28,809 bases of DNA from Tieghemiomyces parasiticus (Eukaryota; Kickxellomycota; Dimargaritomycetes; Dimargaritales; Dimargaritaceae), in contig JANBPT010000609.1 of assembly GCA_027575765.1 (NCBI GenBank), forward strand, positions 1-28,809, in the 5' to 3' direction. Shown here one piece after another: positions 1-8,527 of this stretch. Each line of letters starts with the position of its first letter. Within the stretch, counting starts at the first letter, position 1. The notes below the pieces were generated by a model. That model did no database searches. It had not been told where the DNA came from and was given only the letters and a program-made list of their open reading frames with translations. A program made the translations under genes and the position numbers.

Positions 1-1
1 G

Positions 2-61
2 GCCGCCCAGGCTGCCGGTGCCGCCGTCGTGGCCGGTCTGGCCTTCGTCTCCTTCCTGTAA
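2..61 (+). CDS. 3' end of an unidentified protein with a hydrophobic C-terminus (partial)
   Basis: The window opens inside an open frame that ends in TAA at 59-61. The visible residues are AAQAAGAAVVAGLAFVSFL, a small-residue-rich hydrophobic tail with no charged residue after it. Such tails are typical of GPI-anchor attachment signals or of C-terminal membrane anchors in fungal wall proteins. Too little is visible to name the protein, and the anchor reading is inference. An AATAAA hexamer lies at 446-451, about 385 nt past the stop, on the same strand. Confidence 0.5.
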   Translation, partial: AAQAAGAAVVAGLAFVSFL

Positions 62-417
62 ACTCGGGTCGACTTGATCCGTGTTTCGGCATGCTGAGAC
101 CCCAAGAGGGTACTGAAATGAGCAGGGAGGCGATGGGCGGGCAAGAAGTGGTGTCTCAGACTCCATTTGTCTCACCACTTCTCATTTCCCTTGCCGACCC
201 GCGGTCGGTTTCAGTTCATGTGCTCGGTCATCGAGGTACTGGACTCTCTCGGCTAGCTTGGGCGTTTTCGGCACAGGGTTTCGCCCCTCCCTTTGTCTTG
301 TTCCACTCATTTCCCAGCTACTACCTCTAAAATAATGTTTCTACACCGATCTCCCATAATTAGTTAGTTTTGATAGCCTATGAATGGCCCGTCACTTATT
401 TGTTAGCGCACATAAAT

Positions 418-436
418 ACACACACATATATATATG
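418..436. repeat. Simple repeat (AC)n(AT)n
   Basis: About four AC units run into about five AT units in the intergenic region left of SmD3. It is a short compound microsatellite. Confidence 0.8.
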
Positions 437-445
437 TCACGCAAG

Positions 446-451
446 AATAAA
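446..451 (+). terminator. Candidate polyadenylation signal AATAAA
   Basis: This is a perfect AATAAA hexamer on the plus strand, downstream of the stop at 61. The distance of about 385 nt is long for a fungal 3' UTR but possible. It is a candidate only. Confidence 0.25.
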
Positions 452-1082
452 GTCTTGAGGTAAACCCACACCTTTTCGGCACGCATTATCTACACAACCG
501 GTGACGACAAACTTCAGCGAGCTTATTTGCAATGGTAGATGGCAGTCTTGATTTATGGCCTTATGAATCTGTAGAGGTAATCGGTTAAGTTCCTGTGATA
601 CCTTCGCCTCCATGAAGAACGGAGTTTTTAACAGCGTTTAAAAAATCGGATGGCTGTAGGCCTTCAGCACCGTCAAGTCCTTGTCCTTTGTCACGGCGAA
701 GCGTCGTAGGGTCGAGGTACTTTTACTCAGACTGCCACTTAGACTTAGCCGTGCTCTACGTAGGAGCTGGGTAGCTGTAAATAGAGCGATATTACCATAG
801 CTGCCCATTTGCCTCCCCCCTCACTTCTCTCCACTCACTGACCTCCCCTAGCCCACGGTGTGCCGCACTTGTACCGTACAAAATAGGCCTCGGTTCCACC
901 TGCGCTCCGCGTAAGTTGGCCATTGCCATAAAAAATACTGCACCTACCACATCACATAAGCGGACAGTACGCAACGATCGATTCGCTCGTTCCCATTGCT
1001 TTCCCTTCGCCTCAGCTTGTAAAATATTCATCTCCAATCTACGACCTCCCTTTCGCATTCTTACAATAACCTACTCTGCAAT

Positions 1083-1905
1083 ATGTCCATGTCAATTGGG
1101 GTGCCGATCAAGATCCTCCACGAAGCCGAAGGGCACGTCGTGACCATTGAGATGAAGAATGGCCAGACCTACCGCGGCACCCTACTGGAATGTAAGTATG
1201 CGGATTTTGACGGCGATGCGGCGTATACGGAGCGGGTCCATATCACCTGGGAACATGCTCCCGCTCCATTGCCCATCGAAATAACCAGAACGTGGTCGGC
1301 GGGATAGGAGGTACACTTTGCTTGACGGTCACCACTTAACGTAGGGACGCGTACTGATAGAGCCCATTCCGATGTTCACCTTACACTGTTACCCTCATCG
1401 ATTCCCCGCCGTCAGCCGAGGATAACATGAACGTCCAAATGAAGGAGGTGACCGTCACGGCCCGCGACGGCCAGGTATCCAAGCTGCAGCAGATTTATAT
1501 CCGTGGGTCCCACATCCGGTTCTTCATTGTCCCGGACATGCTCAAGAACGCGCCTATGTTCAAGCGCTTCGGGCCCGAAGGTATCAAGAACCGGGGGCTG
1601 GGCATGGGCCGGGGTCTGGCCAAGATCGATCGCGCACGCGGTAAGTAGTCATATCGGAGAGTCGAATTACGTGATGGCCGGTGTAGGCGGTTCGACTCGG
1701 AATACACTCGCTGACCAACTGATCTCGGACACGAAAAACCGAGGAGTTCAAGTGTAGTCCTTCACATTTCATTGCTAACTTTCTCCCCCCCCTAATCTAC
1801 GCGTTTACCTTTTTATTCGCACGTCCTCTTACCTCCTCTCCGACAGGTGGACGTGGCCGAGGCCGTGGATCTTTCCGTGGCTCCCGCGGTCGGGATCGTT
1901 TTTAG
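1083..1905 (+). CDS. SMD3: Small nuclear ribonucleoprotein Sm D3 (three exons)
   Basis: This is a core Sm-ring subunit of the U1, U2, U4 and U5 snRNPs, needed for pre-mRNA splicing. Exons are 1083-1191, 1416-1640 and 1847-1905; the introns begin GTAAGT and end CAG. The spliced product is 130 aa. The Sm1 motif ([18 protein letters not shown], then TYRGTLLE) runs across junction 1 into [15 protein letters not shown]. The Sm2 motif is [20 protein letters not shown]. Exon 3 encodes the arginine-glycine tail [20 protein letters not shown], the class of tail that is arginine-methylated and bound by SMN/Gemin complexes in animals. The start at 1083 gives MSMSIGVP. The second ATG at 1089 gives MSIGVP, exactly as in most orthologues, so either may be used. 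Length and domain order match the family. Confidence 0.96.
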
Positions 1906-2415
1906 GACTGCGTACCTTCATACCGATGGCCTAAGTGGATGAAGCCGTAGGGCCCCTGATTGCCAAATAGGTTTTTTTTTAGTTACACAGATTTGAGGAG
2001 GACTTTGGAGTAGGCAATTGTACATTGCACTTCCGCCTTTTTTACGCTTGATGGTGATTAAAGCAGTCATTGATAGTGGCCAAGTTAATTGGTAAATTAC
2101 TCTGTGTACTGTTTGCACGGGACCTCATTTTACGATTTAGCCCCCGGCTCCCGGATAGCCTTGCCATCTATCATTTACTCACAGTGCCTGTGGTAGTTGT
2201 GGACCCAGTGGAGCGGTCAGGGGCGAGTTGAGCAATACATGATTAGATATGCAGGTGGATCACTGAGGATTGCTATTGAGGTATCAGGGTTCGTATCTAC
2301 ACTGCTCAGGCGCCGACGGGTGGACGTCTGAAGTGTAGTCAGCGTCGACGACTCCAGCTGTTTGAACATCGACCGGCATCCTATGACCCCACCGAGATTT
2401 GGCTAACTGATATAG
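1906..2415. other. Intergenic region downstream of SmD3
   Basis: It holds the SmD3 3' UTR and otherwise nothing recognised. I looked here for further exons of an aquaporin-type gene (an NPARD-like motif) that would belong to the orphan exon starting at 2416, and found none. A branch-point-like CTAAC followed by an AG at 2414-2415 lies at the right end. Confidence 0.4.
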
Positions 2416-2775
2416 GGTGGGGGGATGGAAGTGTACAGGATCGGCAGGCGTATACTCTGGGTTAACAACGTTATATTTGTGGAGCCATACTTAGGTGGCT
2501 TGCTGTCTGCTTACTTGTACGACTTACTTCAGCTGACACTGAAATCAACCGCTATTTTGCCACCGTCGCTACAGACAACCACCAAGAAAAGTATATTCAC
2601 ATGGGTGACCAACGGAACCAAGGATAAGCCGGACGGTAAAGTGACCTGCCACTTTGTACTGGTCAATGGCCATGCGGCCTTGCCCGAATTAGGCTTCCAC
2701 CATAATAGGAATTCTCGAGACCAATTACTCGAAGATCCCGGGGGGTCGGTGACCGGGCCAACTCCATGCCATTGA
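2416..2775 (+). pseudogene. Orphan last exon of an aquaglyceroporin (MIP family), probable gene remnant
   Basis: The open frame after an acceptor-like ...CTAACTGATATAG reads GGGMEVYRIGRRILWVNN and then FVEPYLGGLLSAYLYDLL. This resembles the end of fungal aquaglyceroporins: a GxGxEVF loop, a tryptophan, then helix 6 with P..xGGLxGAxLYD. MIP proteins are channels for water and glycerol. The remaining roughly 75 codons up to TGA at 2773 are open but unlike anything I know. No NPA motif or upstream helices can be found in the 510 nt before it, so the five other helices are missing. It ends 52 nt before the CLPTM1-like ATG. I read it as a 5'-truncated relic, but a chance resemblance cannot be excluded. 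Confidence 0.42.
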
Positions 2776-2827
2776 ACAGTTTTCCCAGACCCCGGGACAG
2801 CCGCCCGTTCGTCCTGCATTCTCCGCC

Positions 2828-4591
2828 ATGTTGTCATTACTTCGTACTACGTGCCTCACTGCCGTCGCCCTGGCAGGGGCCTTATCGTTATTCCGGGCCG
2901 TCATGGTCATGGTCAACATCTACCACCCAACCCTGTCCATCCCTTACTTCAACCCGGTGGCCGACCCCGGACCGGACGAGCTAACTTTCCGCCCGCGGTT
3001 CAGTTTGAACACCACCTTCGGTGCCGCGCTGTACCTGGACAGCCTGGCCAACCGGACGCTGAACTTGGACGCTGACGACCCACGGGTCTTGTGGGCCCGG
3101 TCGGATCTGACCCTGGGTAGCCTTCCGGACGTGGTTCTCCGCACTGAACTGGACTGGGCCGACCTATCGTTAAACGACTGGGGCCGGCCTGCCGGCGAGG
3201 CACCGACGCTGGCCAACTCCCACGATTTATTAAAACGTATTCACTTTGGGATCTTCCCCGCCCAGGACCTGGCAGCGGGAGTACTCGACTTTCGCCGGCC
3301 CTATGTCCACGACATGCGGGAGTTGGTGCTGATGCGGAGCTTTACGATCCACCGGCTGAACGCAACTATGGGAAGGGAGGACACCGTAATGAATCCTCTC
3401 TACTTTTGGCTCCGGGATATCCAAGTGGAGGTGCTCGTCGATCCCGGCGTGTACACGTCGGCCACCCTCCCGGGGGACCTCCGACCGTACCTTAGTTCCT
3501 TGGAGGACGACCCTACGGCTTACCTCCCAGTCGTGACGCCCCCGGCGGCCTACCCGAGCGCGGCCCACCTCGTCAGGCTGCCGCACTGCACGCAGTCCAA
3601 CGCCGCCTACTCATCCAAATTGGCGCCCGAACGCGACTCGACTTCCCCTTGCCGCGTCCCGCTTACTATTCACCTCCGGCCGGTTAGCGTGGGTACCTTC
3701 CGCGTCCAGCAATTCCTGCGAGGCCTCCTGCGGAACTTGATTGAGGACGAATACCGCTCGGTAGTCAGTACCGGGGCTACGAAATCCGCAGTGGCCCTGG
3801 ATATCTTCGAGCTCCACCCCTTTCGGTTCGTGATCGTCGCCTTATTATACATGGCCACCATGGTACTAGCCCTCCTGGAGGTCCGAGCCGAAGCGGTGCA
3901 CTGGTCCCAGCTCCGATCACTCGCCGGCCTGTCGGCCAGCTGGGCGCTTCTCACCTACGGTGTGGAGCGGAACCCGCTTTTCCACTACTACTGGCATCCG
4001 ACCAACTCGTTCTACGGTATCCCCACCCTTATCCAGACCGTAGGCTTTGTGTGGTCGCTATACTGTCAGTGGCGACTCTACAAGCCTCCGGTCGCGGACC
4101 CCATTACCGGAGCGGACTCTCCTGACGGGGTTCCAGCTGCCGATGCTGCTACTGTCGAGACTAAGCGGCCACCCGCCCAGAACCGTCTCGACCTTTCCGT
4201 CGGCCTATTTTCGGTTGCGTTGTTAATCGCGGGGTCAGCGCTGGCTGATGATCAGGCCCCTCTTAAGCCTTTCCGGGTCGGGCCCGACCTGGCCCGGCTG
4301 GGACCTTGGCTGCTCACGGTTGCTGAGGAGGTCGGTTTGGTGACGGCCCTCCCTCAGATCGCCATGGTGTGGTACTGCCGGTCTACGACGGCCTACCCAG
4401 CTCGGGCCCAGATCTACCATATCAGCGCGGGGTTTATCCGGCTTTTCATTGAATACCTTTCAGTTGTGGAGGTATCCACGGCCGGACGAATCAAACGGGG
4501 CTGGGTCGCACTATGCCTTCTGACCATCGTGGCTCAGCACGGGTGGTACCGGTTTACTAGTACCGTACGGCTCAAGGAGAAGACTGCGTAG
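2828..4591 (+). CDS. CLPTM1-family multi-pass membrane protein (CLPTM1/CLPTM1L-like)
   Basis: This is a single-exon, 587-aa protein. It has an N-terminal signal-anchor helix (about 8-30) and a long presumably lumenal domain with N-glycosylation sequons at N61, N75 and N178. A C-terminal membrane block follows, with helices near 332-351, 361-377, 397-413, 456-473, 487-516 and 556-572. The layout and local matches fit CLPTM1L: PLTIHLRPVSVGTFR corresponds to the PLTVSYDKVSLGRLRFW region, and TALPQIAMVWYCRSTTAYP to its FMLPQLFVNYKLKSVAHLP segment. Mammalian CLPTM1L is reported to scramble glucosaminyl-PI across the ER membrane during GPI synthesis, and CLPTM1 affects receptor trafficking. Which branch this protein belongs to is unclear. 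Overall divergence is high, so the family call rests on topology and the C-terminal half. The ATG at 2828 gives a natural signal anchor. Confidence 0.75.
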   Translation: MLSLLRTTCLTAVALAGALSLFRAVMVMVNIYHPTLSIPYFNPVADPGPDELTFRPRFSLNTTFGAALYLDSLANRTLNLDADDPRVLWARSDLTLGSLPDVVLRTELDWADLSLNDWGRPAGEAPTLANSHDLLKRIHFGIFPAQDLAAGVLDFRRPYVHDMRELVLMRSFTIHRLNATMGREDTVMNPLYFWLRDIQVEVLVDPGVYTSATLPGDLRPYLSSLEDDPTAYLPVVTPPAAYPSAAHLVRLPHCTQSNAAYSSKLAPERDSTSPCRVPLTIHLRPVSVGTFRVQQFLRGLLRNLIEDEYRSVVSTGATKSAVALDIFELHPFRFVIVALLYMATMVLALLEVRAEAVHWSQLRSLAGLSASWALLTYGVERNPLFHYYWHPTNSFYGIPTLIQTVGFVWSLYCQWRLYKPPVADPITGADSPDGVPAADAATVETKRPPAQNRLDLSVGLFSVALLIAGSALADDQAPLKPFRVGPDLARLGPWLLTVAEEVGLVTALPQIAMVWYCRSTTAYPARAQIYHISAGFIRLFIEYLSVVEVSTAGRIKRGWVALCLLTIVAQHGWYRFTSTVRLKEKTA

Positions 4592-4768
4592 ACGACCCCA
4601 ACTGTTTGTAATTCCGTTTTTTAAAACGGCACTCGTGGCTTTGTACACCTTGAACTTTATGTTTACAGCCCAGTTGTATGATGGGGTAGCCGATCACCGT
4701 AGCAGTAGTGTGGCCCTACCATAATCGAAGACCTCCCAAAGTTAGTTTTACTATGTAATTACAGAAAG

Positions 4769-5221
4769 CTACGATTGACTATCTTCCTCCGGGGTGCTCG
4801 TTTTTAGGGTGAGGGCGTGGAGACCGGCATCCAACTCGGGTTGCGCGAGGGCGTAGACGGCGCGGTGGCGCTGAAGAGGCTTCATACCTTGAAACTTGGC
4901 CGATACAATGGTGACCTTGAAGTGGGTCTCTGGGTTGGTGTTGCCACGCATGGCGGCGTGGTGGGCATGCTGGCGTGACTGATTCTCAATGTTCAGGGCA
5001 GTGGGCTGGAAGGCCTGTTCAATCTTGAGACGGAGCTGGGTCTCAATGGGACCCGGGAGCTCGACTGGGGTCCGTTGGGCCATGGCGGAATAGAGGGCGG
5101 CGCTGCGGCAGGTGGGTAAGGAAGTGGCGGGGACGCGCGAGAGCTGGAACTGGGTGGCCAACTTCCACATCGGGGCGTTAGGATCGCTGAGGAATGGTGT
5201 GGGTCGAGGAATGCTGGCCAA
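4769..5221 (-). CDS. BOL1: BolA-like protein, probable mitochondrial BolA1/Bol1
   Basis: This intronless frame encodes 150 aa, with the BolA fold at about residues 56-145. Recognisable parts are GPIETQLRLKIEQAFQP, LNIENQSRQHAHHA, ETHFKVTIVSAKFQGMKPLQ, RHRAVYAL and GLHALTLKTSTPEE, following the BOLA1 pattern of variable loop, ETHF and LQRHR. BolA proteins pair with monothiol glutaredoxins; mitochondrial Bol1 helps deliver [4Fe-4S] clusters. Residues 18-47 are rich in R, S, A and L with no acidic residue, which suits a mitochondrial presequence. Translation could start at M1 (5221), M18 (5170) or M47; M47 would give a protein without a presequence. It converges with the CLPTM1-like gene (177 nt between stops) and diverges from PNP. 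Confidence 0.9.
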   Translation of the reverse strand: MASIPRPTPFLSDPNAPMWKLATQFQLSRVPATSLPTCRSAALYSAMAQRTPVELPGPIETQLRLKIEQAFQPTALNIENQSRQHAHHAAMRGNTNPETHFKVTIVSAKFQGMKPLQRHRAVYALAQPELDAGLHALTLKTSTPEEDSQS

Positions 5222-5856
5222 GGAGTATTGAGAAAGGGGCGGAGGTAGGACAAAAGGCCAGACAGGCCAACGATCAGTATGGAGGTCGACTAGTCAGAGC
5301 CATGAGACTTGAAGTACGTAACACCGTGGCCGGTACCACGGCGAGCGGCCGCGCTGGTTAGAGGTGCCGACTGAGTGGCGGTCTGTCAATCCATAAGCCG
5401 CTGGGCCGTGTAACCCCTCCTCCTATTAGTCCCGTGAGCACTGCCGTATGCGTGTGAGGGGCAGTCCGCAGGCGAGAGGGTGCAGCCATGGGCCTCCCAA
5501 CGCAACCTCGCTCCCGTCCCTGCCCACCGTCCACTGGCTGACGGCCCCCGCTACTAAGCGAGCCACCAAGGGCACCCCGTCGTTCCCAATGCCCTGCAGC
5601 GGGGTCGAGGGCACAGGGTATCAGCTGCGCTTAAAGACACACCACTGCTCTTGGCCTCGCTCGACCGATGTCCTGGTTCTCTTTCTCCCCACCCGATTAT
5701 CACTCCTTGCGCTGTAACCCCCCCCCCTCCACGCCACTCCAACTCGGGCTTATTAAGCCCCTCTCCTCCACCCTCCTCGGCTGCACCACTGCGTCTCTCA
5801 ACCCTCATTCTCCTACCGCTCCAGCATCCCACCCGAACCCACGTCCCGTCGCCACC
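5222..5856. other. Divergent promoter region between BolA-like gene and PNP
   Basis: This 635-nt stretch separates two divergent starts, so it must hold both promoters. The right half is strongly pyrimidine-rich on the plus strand, including a long C-run near 5719-5728, as is usual for fungal promoters and leaders. I see no clear TATA box and no gene. Confidence 0.5.
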
Positions 5857-7019
5857 ATGGCCACTCTTAAGCAGAACATCCCCTTCGCGGTGTACCAGGG
5901 TATCGTCGACTTCTTGCGCCAGAAAGTTCCTCCTCACCTCATTCCTAAGGTCGGCATCGTGTGCGGCTCCGGGCTGGGCGGCCTGGCCTCGACCATGGAC
6001 GACGGCACCTTCACCATCGACTACAGCGACATTCCGAACTTCCCCCAAGCCACCGGTAAGTGCCCCCCCCTTCCATATCTGCTGTGGCCCAACTGACGGC
6101 CGGGTCTATGTGGTTCGAGACTAACGCCGGCGGCTGACCCAGAGTAACGTGGTCCCTGGTGGCTGGCCCAGTGGCGGCGGGGGCTCCCTCACCGAAACTC
6201 CAAGCCACCCAACTGACCCGGCCTTCCGTGCCCCCACACCTCTCCACATTCGCACTGTGACCAGTCAGTGGCCATGCAGGTAAACTAGTGTTTGGCATTC
6301 TGAGTGGCAAACCCACGGTGTGCCTGGTAGGCCGGTTCCACTTTTACGAGGGTTACCAGCTCGACGCCACCACCCTGCCCCTCCGAGTCATGCACCTGCT
6401 GGGGGTGGAGACCGTGCTGGTCACCAATGCCACGGGCAGTCTCAACGAGCGGTTCAACGTGGGCGATCTGGTGTTGATCAAGGATCACGTGTCGCTCCCC
6501 AGCTTGGCTGGGCTGAACCCGTTGGTAGGTCCCAACCTGCCCGAGTTTGGCCCGCGGTTTCCGGCCGTGTCGGACGTGTATGACTTTGACCTGCGCGTGC
6601 TGATGGCCGAGACCTTCTATAAGGACCCGTCCTACCAATCCCACGGGATCAGCCTCCACGAGGGCGTCTACACCTTCGTGTCGGGTCCCAGCTACGAGTC
6701 CCGAGCCGAGGGTCGGTTTCTGCGCTCCATCGGCGCCGACGTGGTCGGTATGAGCACTATCCCGGAAATCATCACGGCCGCCCACTGCGGCCTCCGACTC
6801 CTCTGCATGTCCCTGGTCACCAACCAGGTGCTCATCCGGCCTGAGCCCAGTGCCCTAGACGAGGCCAAGCGTCGCCTCCAGGTCGGTGGCTCGGCCGTCA
6901 CCGCCGCCAGCCTGGCCGAGCAGGAGATCAAGGCCACCCATGAGGAAGTCCTGGCCATGAGCGCCACCCGGTCCTTAGCCGTCGAGAAATTAGTCACCGC
7001 GTTCGTTGCCGCCCTCTAA
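5857..7019 (+). CDS. PNP1: Purine nucleoside phosphorylase (two exons)
   Basis: This enzyme carries out phosphorolysis of inosine and guanosine to base plus ribose-1-phosphate (purine salvage), as a member of the trimeric PNP/MTAP family. Exons are 5857-6055 and 6265-7019; the product is 317 aa. The junction restores NFPQATVSGHAGKLVFG, matching the human NFPQSTVPGHAGRLVFG segment. Visible active-site residues are the phosphate loop GSGLGG (37-42), H70, R90-F-H92 and Y94, E211 in SYES, M229 in GMST, N253 in TNQ and H292 in ATHEEVL. An upstream in-frame ATG at 5668 exists, but 5857 has an ideal context (gccaccATGG) and begins the conserved part. The spacing between N253 and H292 is about 25 residues longer than in human PNP; fungal enzymes also carry extra sequence here. 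It converges on SRP19. Confidence 0.96.
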
Positions 7020-7375
7020 CCAGGTACGATGTTTGACTACCGGAGGTCATTGTATCGGTCTCACTTTCCGCTCCCCACTCCATCCCCCTTCTTTTTTTGA
7101 AGCCGCGCTCCTTCGTCCATAAATAGGTCAAACTCTGAATACCACCAGTCTCGGTTGATTTCTTTTTTAGCGGCGAATGGGTCATTTGCTAAATATACGT
7201 ATTTAAACAGGTTGCCCCGTGGGTCAAAGAGTTGGTGTACAAAATCAAGATATCGGAGCTTCAGGCAGGTAATCAAACACGGCGGGTAGGCGCGTGGGAA
7301 CTGCCCCACTGGAAGTGCGTACACCTTCCGCTAGCCCAGGGACGGTAGCTTATGAGGGACCTCTACTGGGCCGCC
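7020..7375. other. Convergent intergenic region between PNP and SRP19
   Basis: It contains the two opposing 3' UTRs. The minus strand carries an 87-codon open frame, listed separately. A TTTTTTT tract and ATAAATA-like sequence near 7091-7125 may serve 3'-end formation. No other feature is seen. Confidence 0.4.
7061..7324 (-). CDS. Orphan 87-codon ORF of unknown function
   Basis: This open frame has protein-like composition, rich in F, Y, W and D: for example LRYLDFVHQLFDPRGNL, FKYVYLANDPFAAKKE and DWWYSEFDLFMDEGARLQ. It does not look like random GC-rich antisense. I do not recognise the family. An acceptor-like CTGAAG directly precedes LRYLDF, so it could be a terminal exon or a fragment of a moved gene. 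Upstream on the same strand SRP19 follows at once (stop at 7376), leaving no room for further exons unless genes overlap. It also lies over the 3' UTR of PNP. A real small gene, a relic exon or chance are all open. Confidence 0.25.
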   Translation of the reverse strand: MYALPVGQFPRAYPPCLITCLKLRYLDFVHQLFDPRGNLFKYVYLANDPFAAKKEINRDWWYSEFDLFMDEGARLQKKKGDGVGSGK

Positions 7376-8527
7376 TTAAACTAAACGGGCATTCTTCTTG
7401 CCCTTTTTTCCGCCTTTCTCGGCTTTGGCGGCCTTCTTACTCGGGGTGGCGGGGGTGCTGGATTCCAGGGCCCGGGGGGCGGCATTAGACCGCATGGTGG
7501 GGGCCGGGGTGGGTTTGGGCGCCGGCGGCTCCTCCATCAGTTGCTTGAGCTGCTTGCGGATCTCCTCTTCGGTAAAATCTGGCTCGTCCAACGTCACGGA
7601 CTGCATGGTCTCGGGCAAGAGCTTGGCCACCCGCTGGTACAAGGTATTGCCTATAGGTTCGATGAAGGCAACCGGGGAGATGGTAAATAAAAGGGGGGAT
7701 GATTGTCGGGTTAGTCGGCGACGCCCGTACGGGATAGGGGTACCTGTAGATTGGTCCACCAGCGGGGCTAGTCCGGCCAGGCCGATGCGGCTACGTACGG
7801 TTAGGAATCGAGGCGAGGGCAGGGCTACCATCAGGGTTTTTGAGCTGCACCTTGACGCGGCCAGGGTTGAGGAAGTCCCGAGGGTGAATTTTCTCCGGCT
7901 AAAATGCGGGCACGTACGGGTGGGGCGGGTGGCGTAGAAGGGACGTGTGAGTGCGATACATTTGAAGGCCCAGAAGACACTCTTTTCTGGTTGGATGGAG
8001 TTCCAAAGGTATTCTGACGCGCCCAGTCACGGTGGCGCTCATTACCAGGGGCTTACCTCGAAGAGCAGCTGGAGGTGTAGGTCGCTCACGGCCTCGGCCA
8101 GGTGCTGGGCACGTGGCCGGTCGACAGCTAGGTCTTTGCCTACCCGGCGACCGTCTTGGACAGAGCGATTGCGATCAAAGTAGATAGGGTAGAGGCAAAT
8201 CCAACTGTCAGGCGACCGAGGTGACGTGGAGAGTGGGGGGGGGGGTTCATAGTAAGGGTGGTGGCCGTTGGGTTAGCGCGTCGCTTCGGGCGAGAGACAG
8301 GCATTCCGCAAACCCACGACCAATAGCAGCCGACTCGAAAGGGGGGTTTACCGCTGTTACCTTTTGAACTGAGAAGAGTCCTCCACGTAGCGGATGTTGC
8401 GCTCTGGGGCACCGGGGAATGCCGAGGCCGGGACCATCGGTAGGGGAAAGTCCATGTTATCAATATCGTCGTCGCTGCCGTCCTCGATCGTGACCGCGGG
8501 CGCCTTGCCCTTGCCTTGGTGACTCAT
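7376..8527 (-). CDS. SRP19: Signal recognition particle 19 kDa subunit, SRP19 (four exons)
   Basis: SRP19 binds helices 6 and 8 of SRP RNA and prepares it for SRP54, so nascent secretory proteins reach the ER. Exons in transcript order are 8527-8361, 8204-8057, 7898-7799 and 7650-7376; introns 8205-8360, 7899-8056 and 7651-7798; product 229 aa. The fold is clear across the junctions: SWICLYPIYFDRNRSVQDGR, RVGKDLAVDRPRAQHLAEAV, then LLFEPEKIHPRDFLNPGRVK and VQLKNPDGSPALASIPNR. The last junction gives IPNRNTLYQRVAKLLPET, the same length as the human IPSRKSVMLYVAEMIPKL. An acidic N-terminal extension of about 50 residues (IEDGSDDDIDNMD) precedes the domain, and a lysine-rich tail (SKKAAKAEKGGKKGKKN) ends it, as is common in the family. 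Intron 1 holds an 11-base C/G homopolymer (8235-8245). It is divergent from GPI13. Confidence 0.93.

Larger units (their letters stand above)
62..1082. other. Intergenic region between the left-edge gene and SmD3
   Basis: I see no convincing gene here; all ORFs are short and lack family resemblance. The left part should hold the 3' UTR of the edge gene, with an AATAAA at 446-451 and a mixed AC/AT simple repeat at about 418-436. The stretch just before 1083 is pyrimidine-rich and is the likely SmD3 promoter and 5' UTR. Confidence 0.5.

Noticed and set aside
1659..1725. Inverted repeat (GAGTCGAA/TTCGACTC) and C/D-box-like words in SmD3 intron 2, suggesting an intronic snoRNA
   Set aside because: The C box is imperfect (GTGATGG), there is no terminal stem around the boxes, and an 8-bp inverted repeat can occur by chance.
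5554..6048. 164-codon minus-strand ORF over the PNP promoter and exon 1
   Set aside because: It overlaps the conserved PNP exon in antisense, and its G/V/E-rich content is typical of antisense GC-rich DNA.
8235..8245. Runs of 10-12 G (also 8638-8647 and 25497-25508) as G-quadruplex or regulatory elements
   Set aside because: Single homopolymer runs in introns and spacers are common in this window and lack the four-tract layout of a clear quadruplex.
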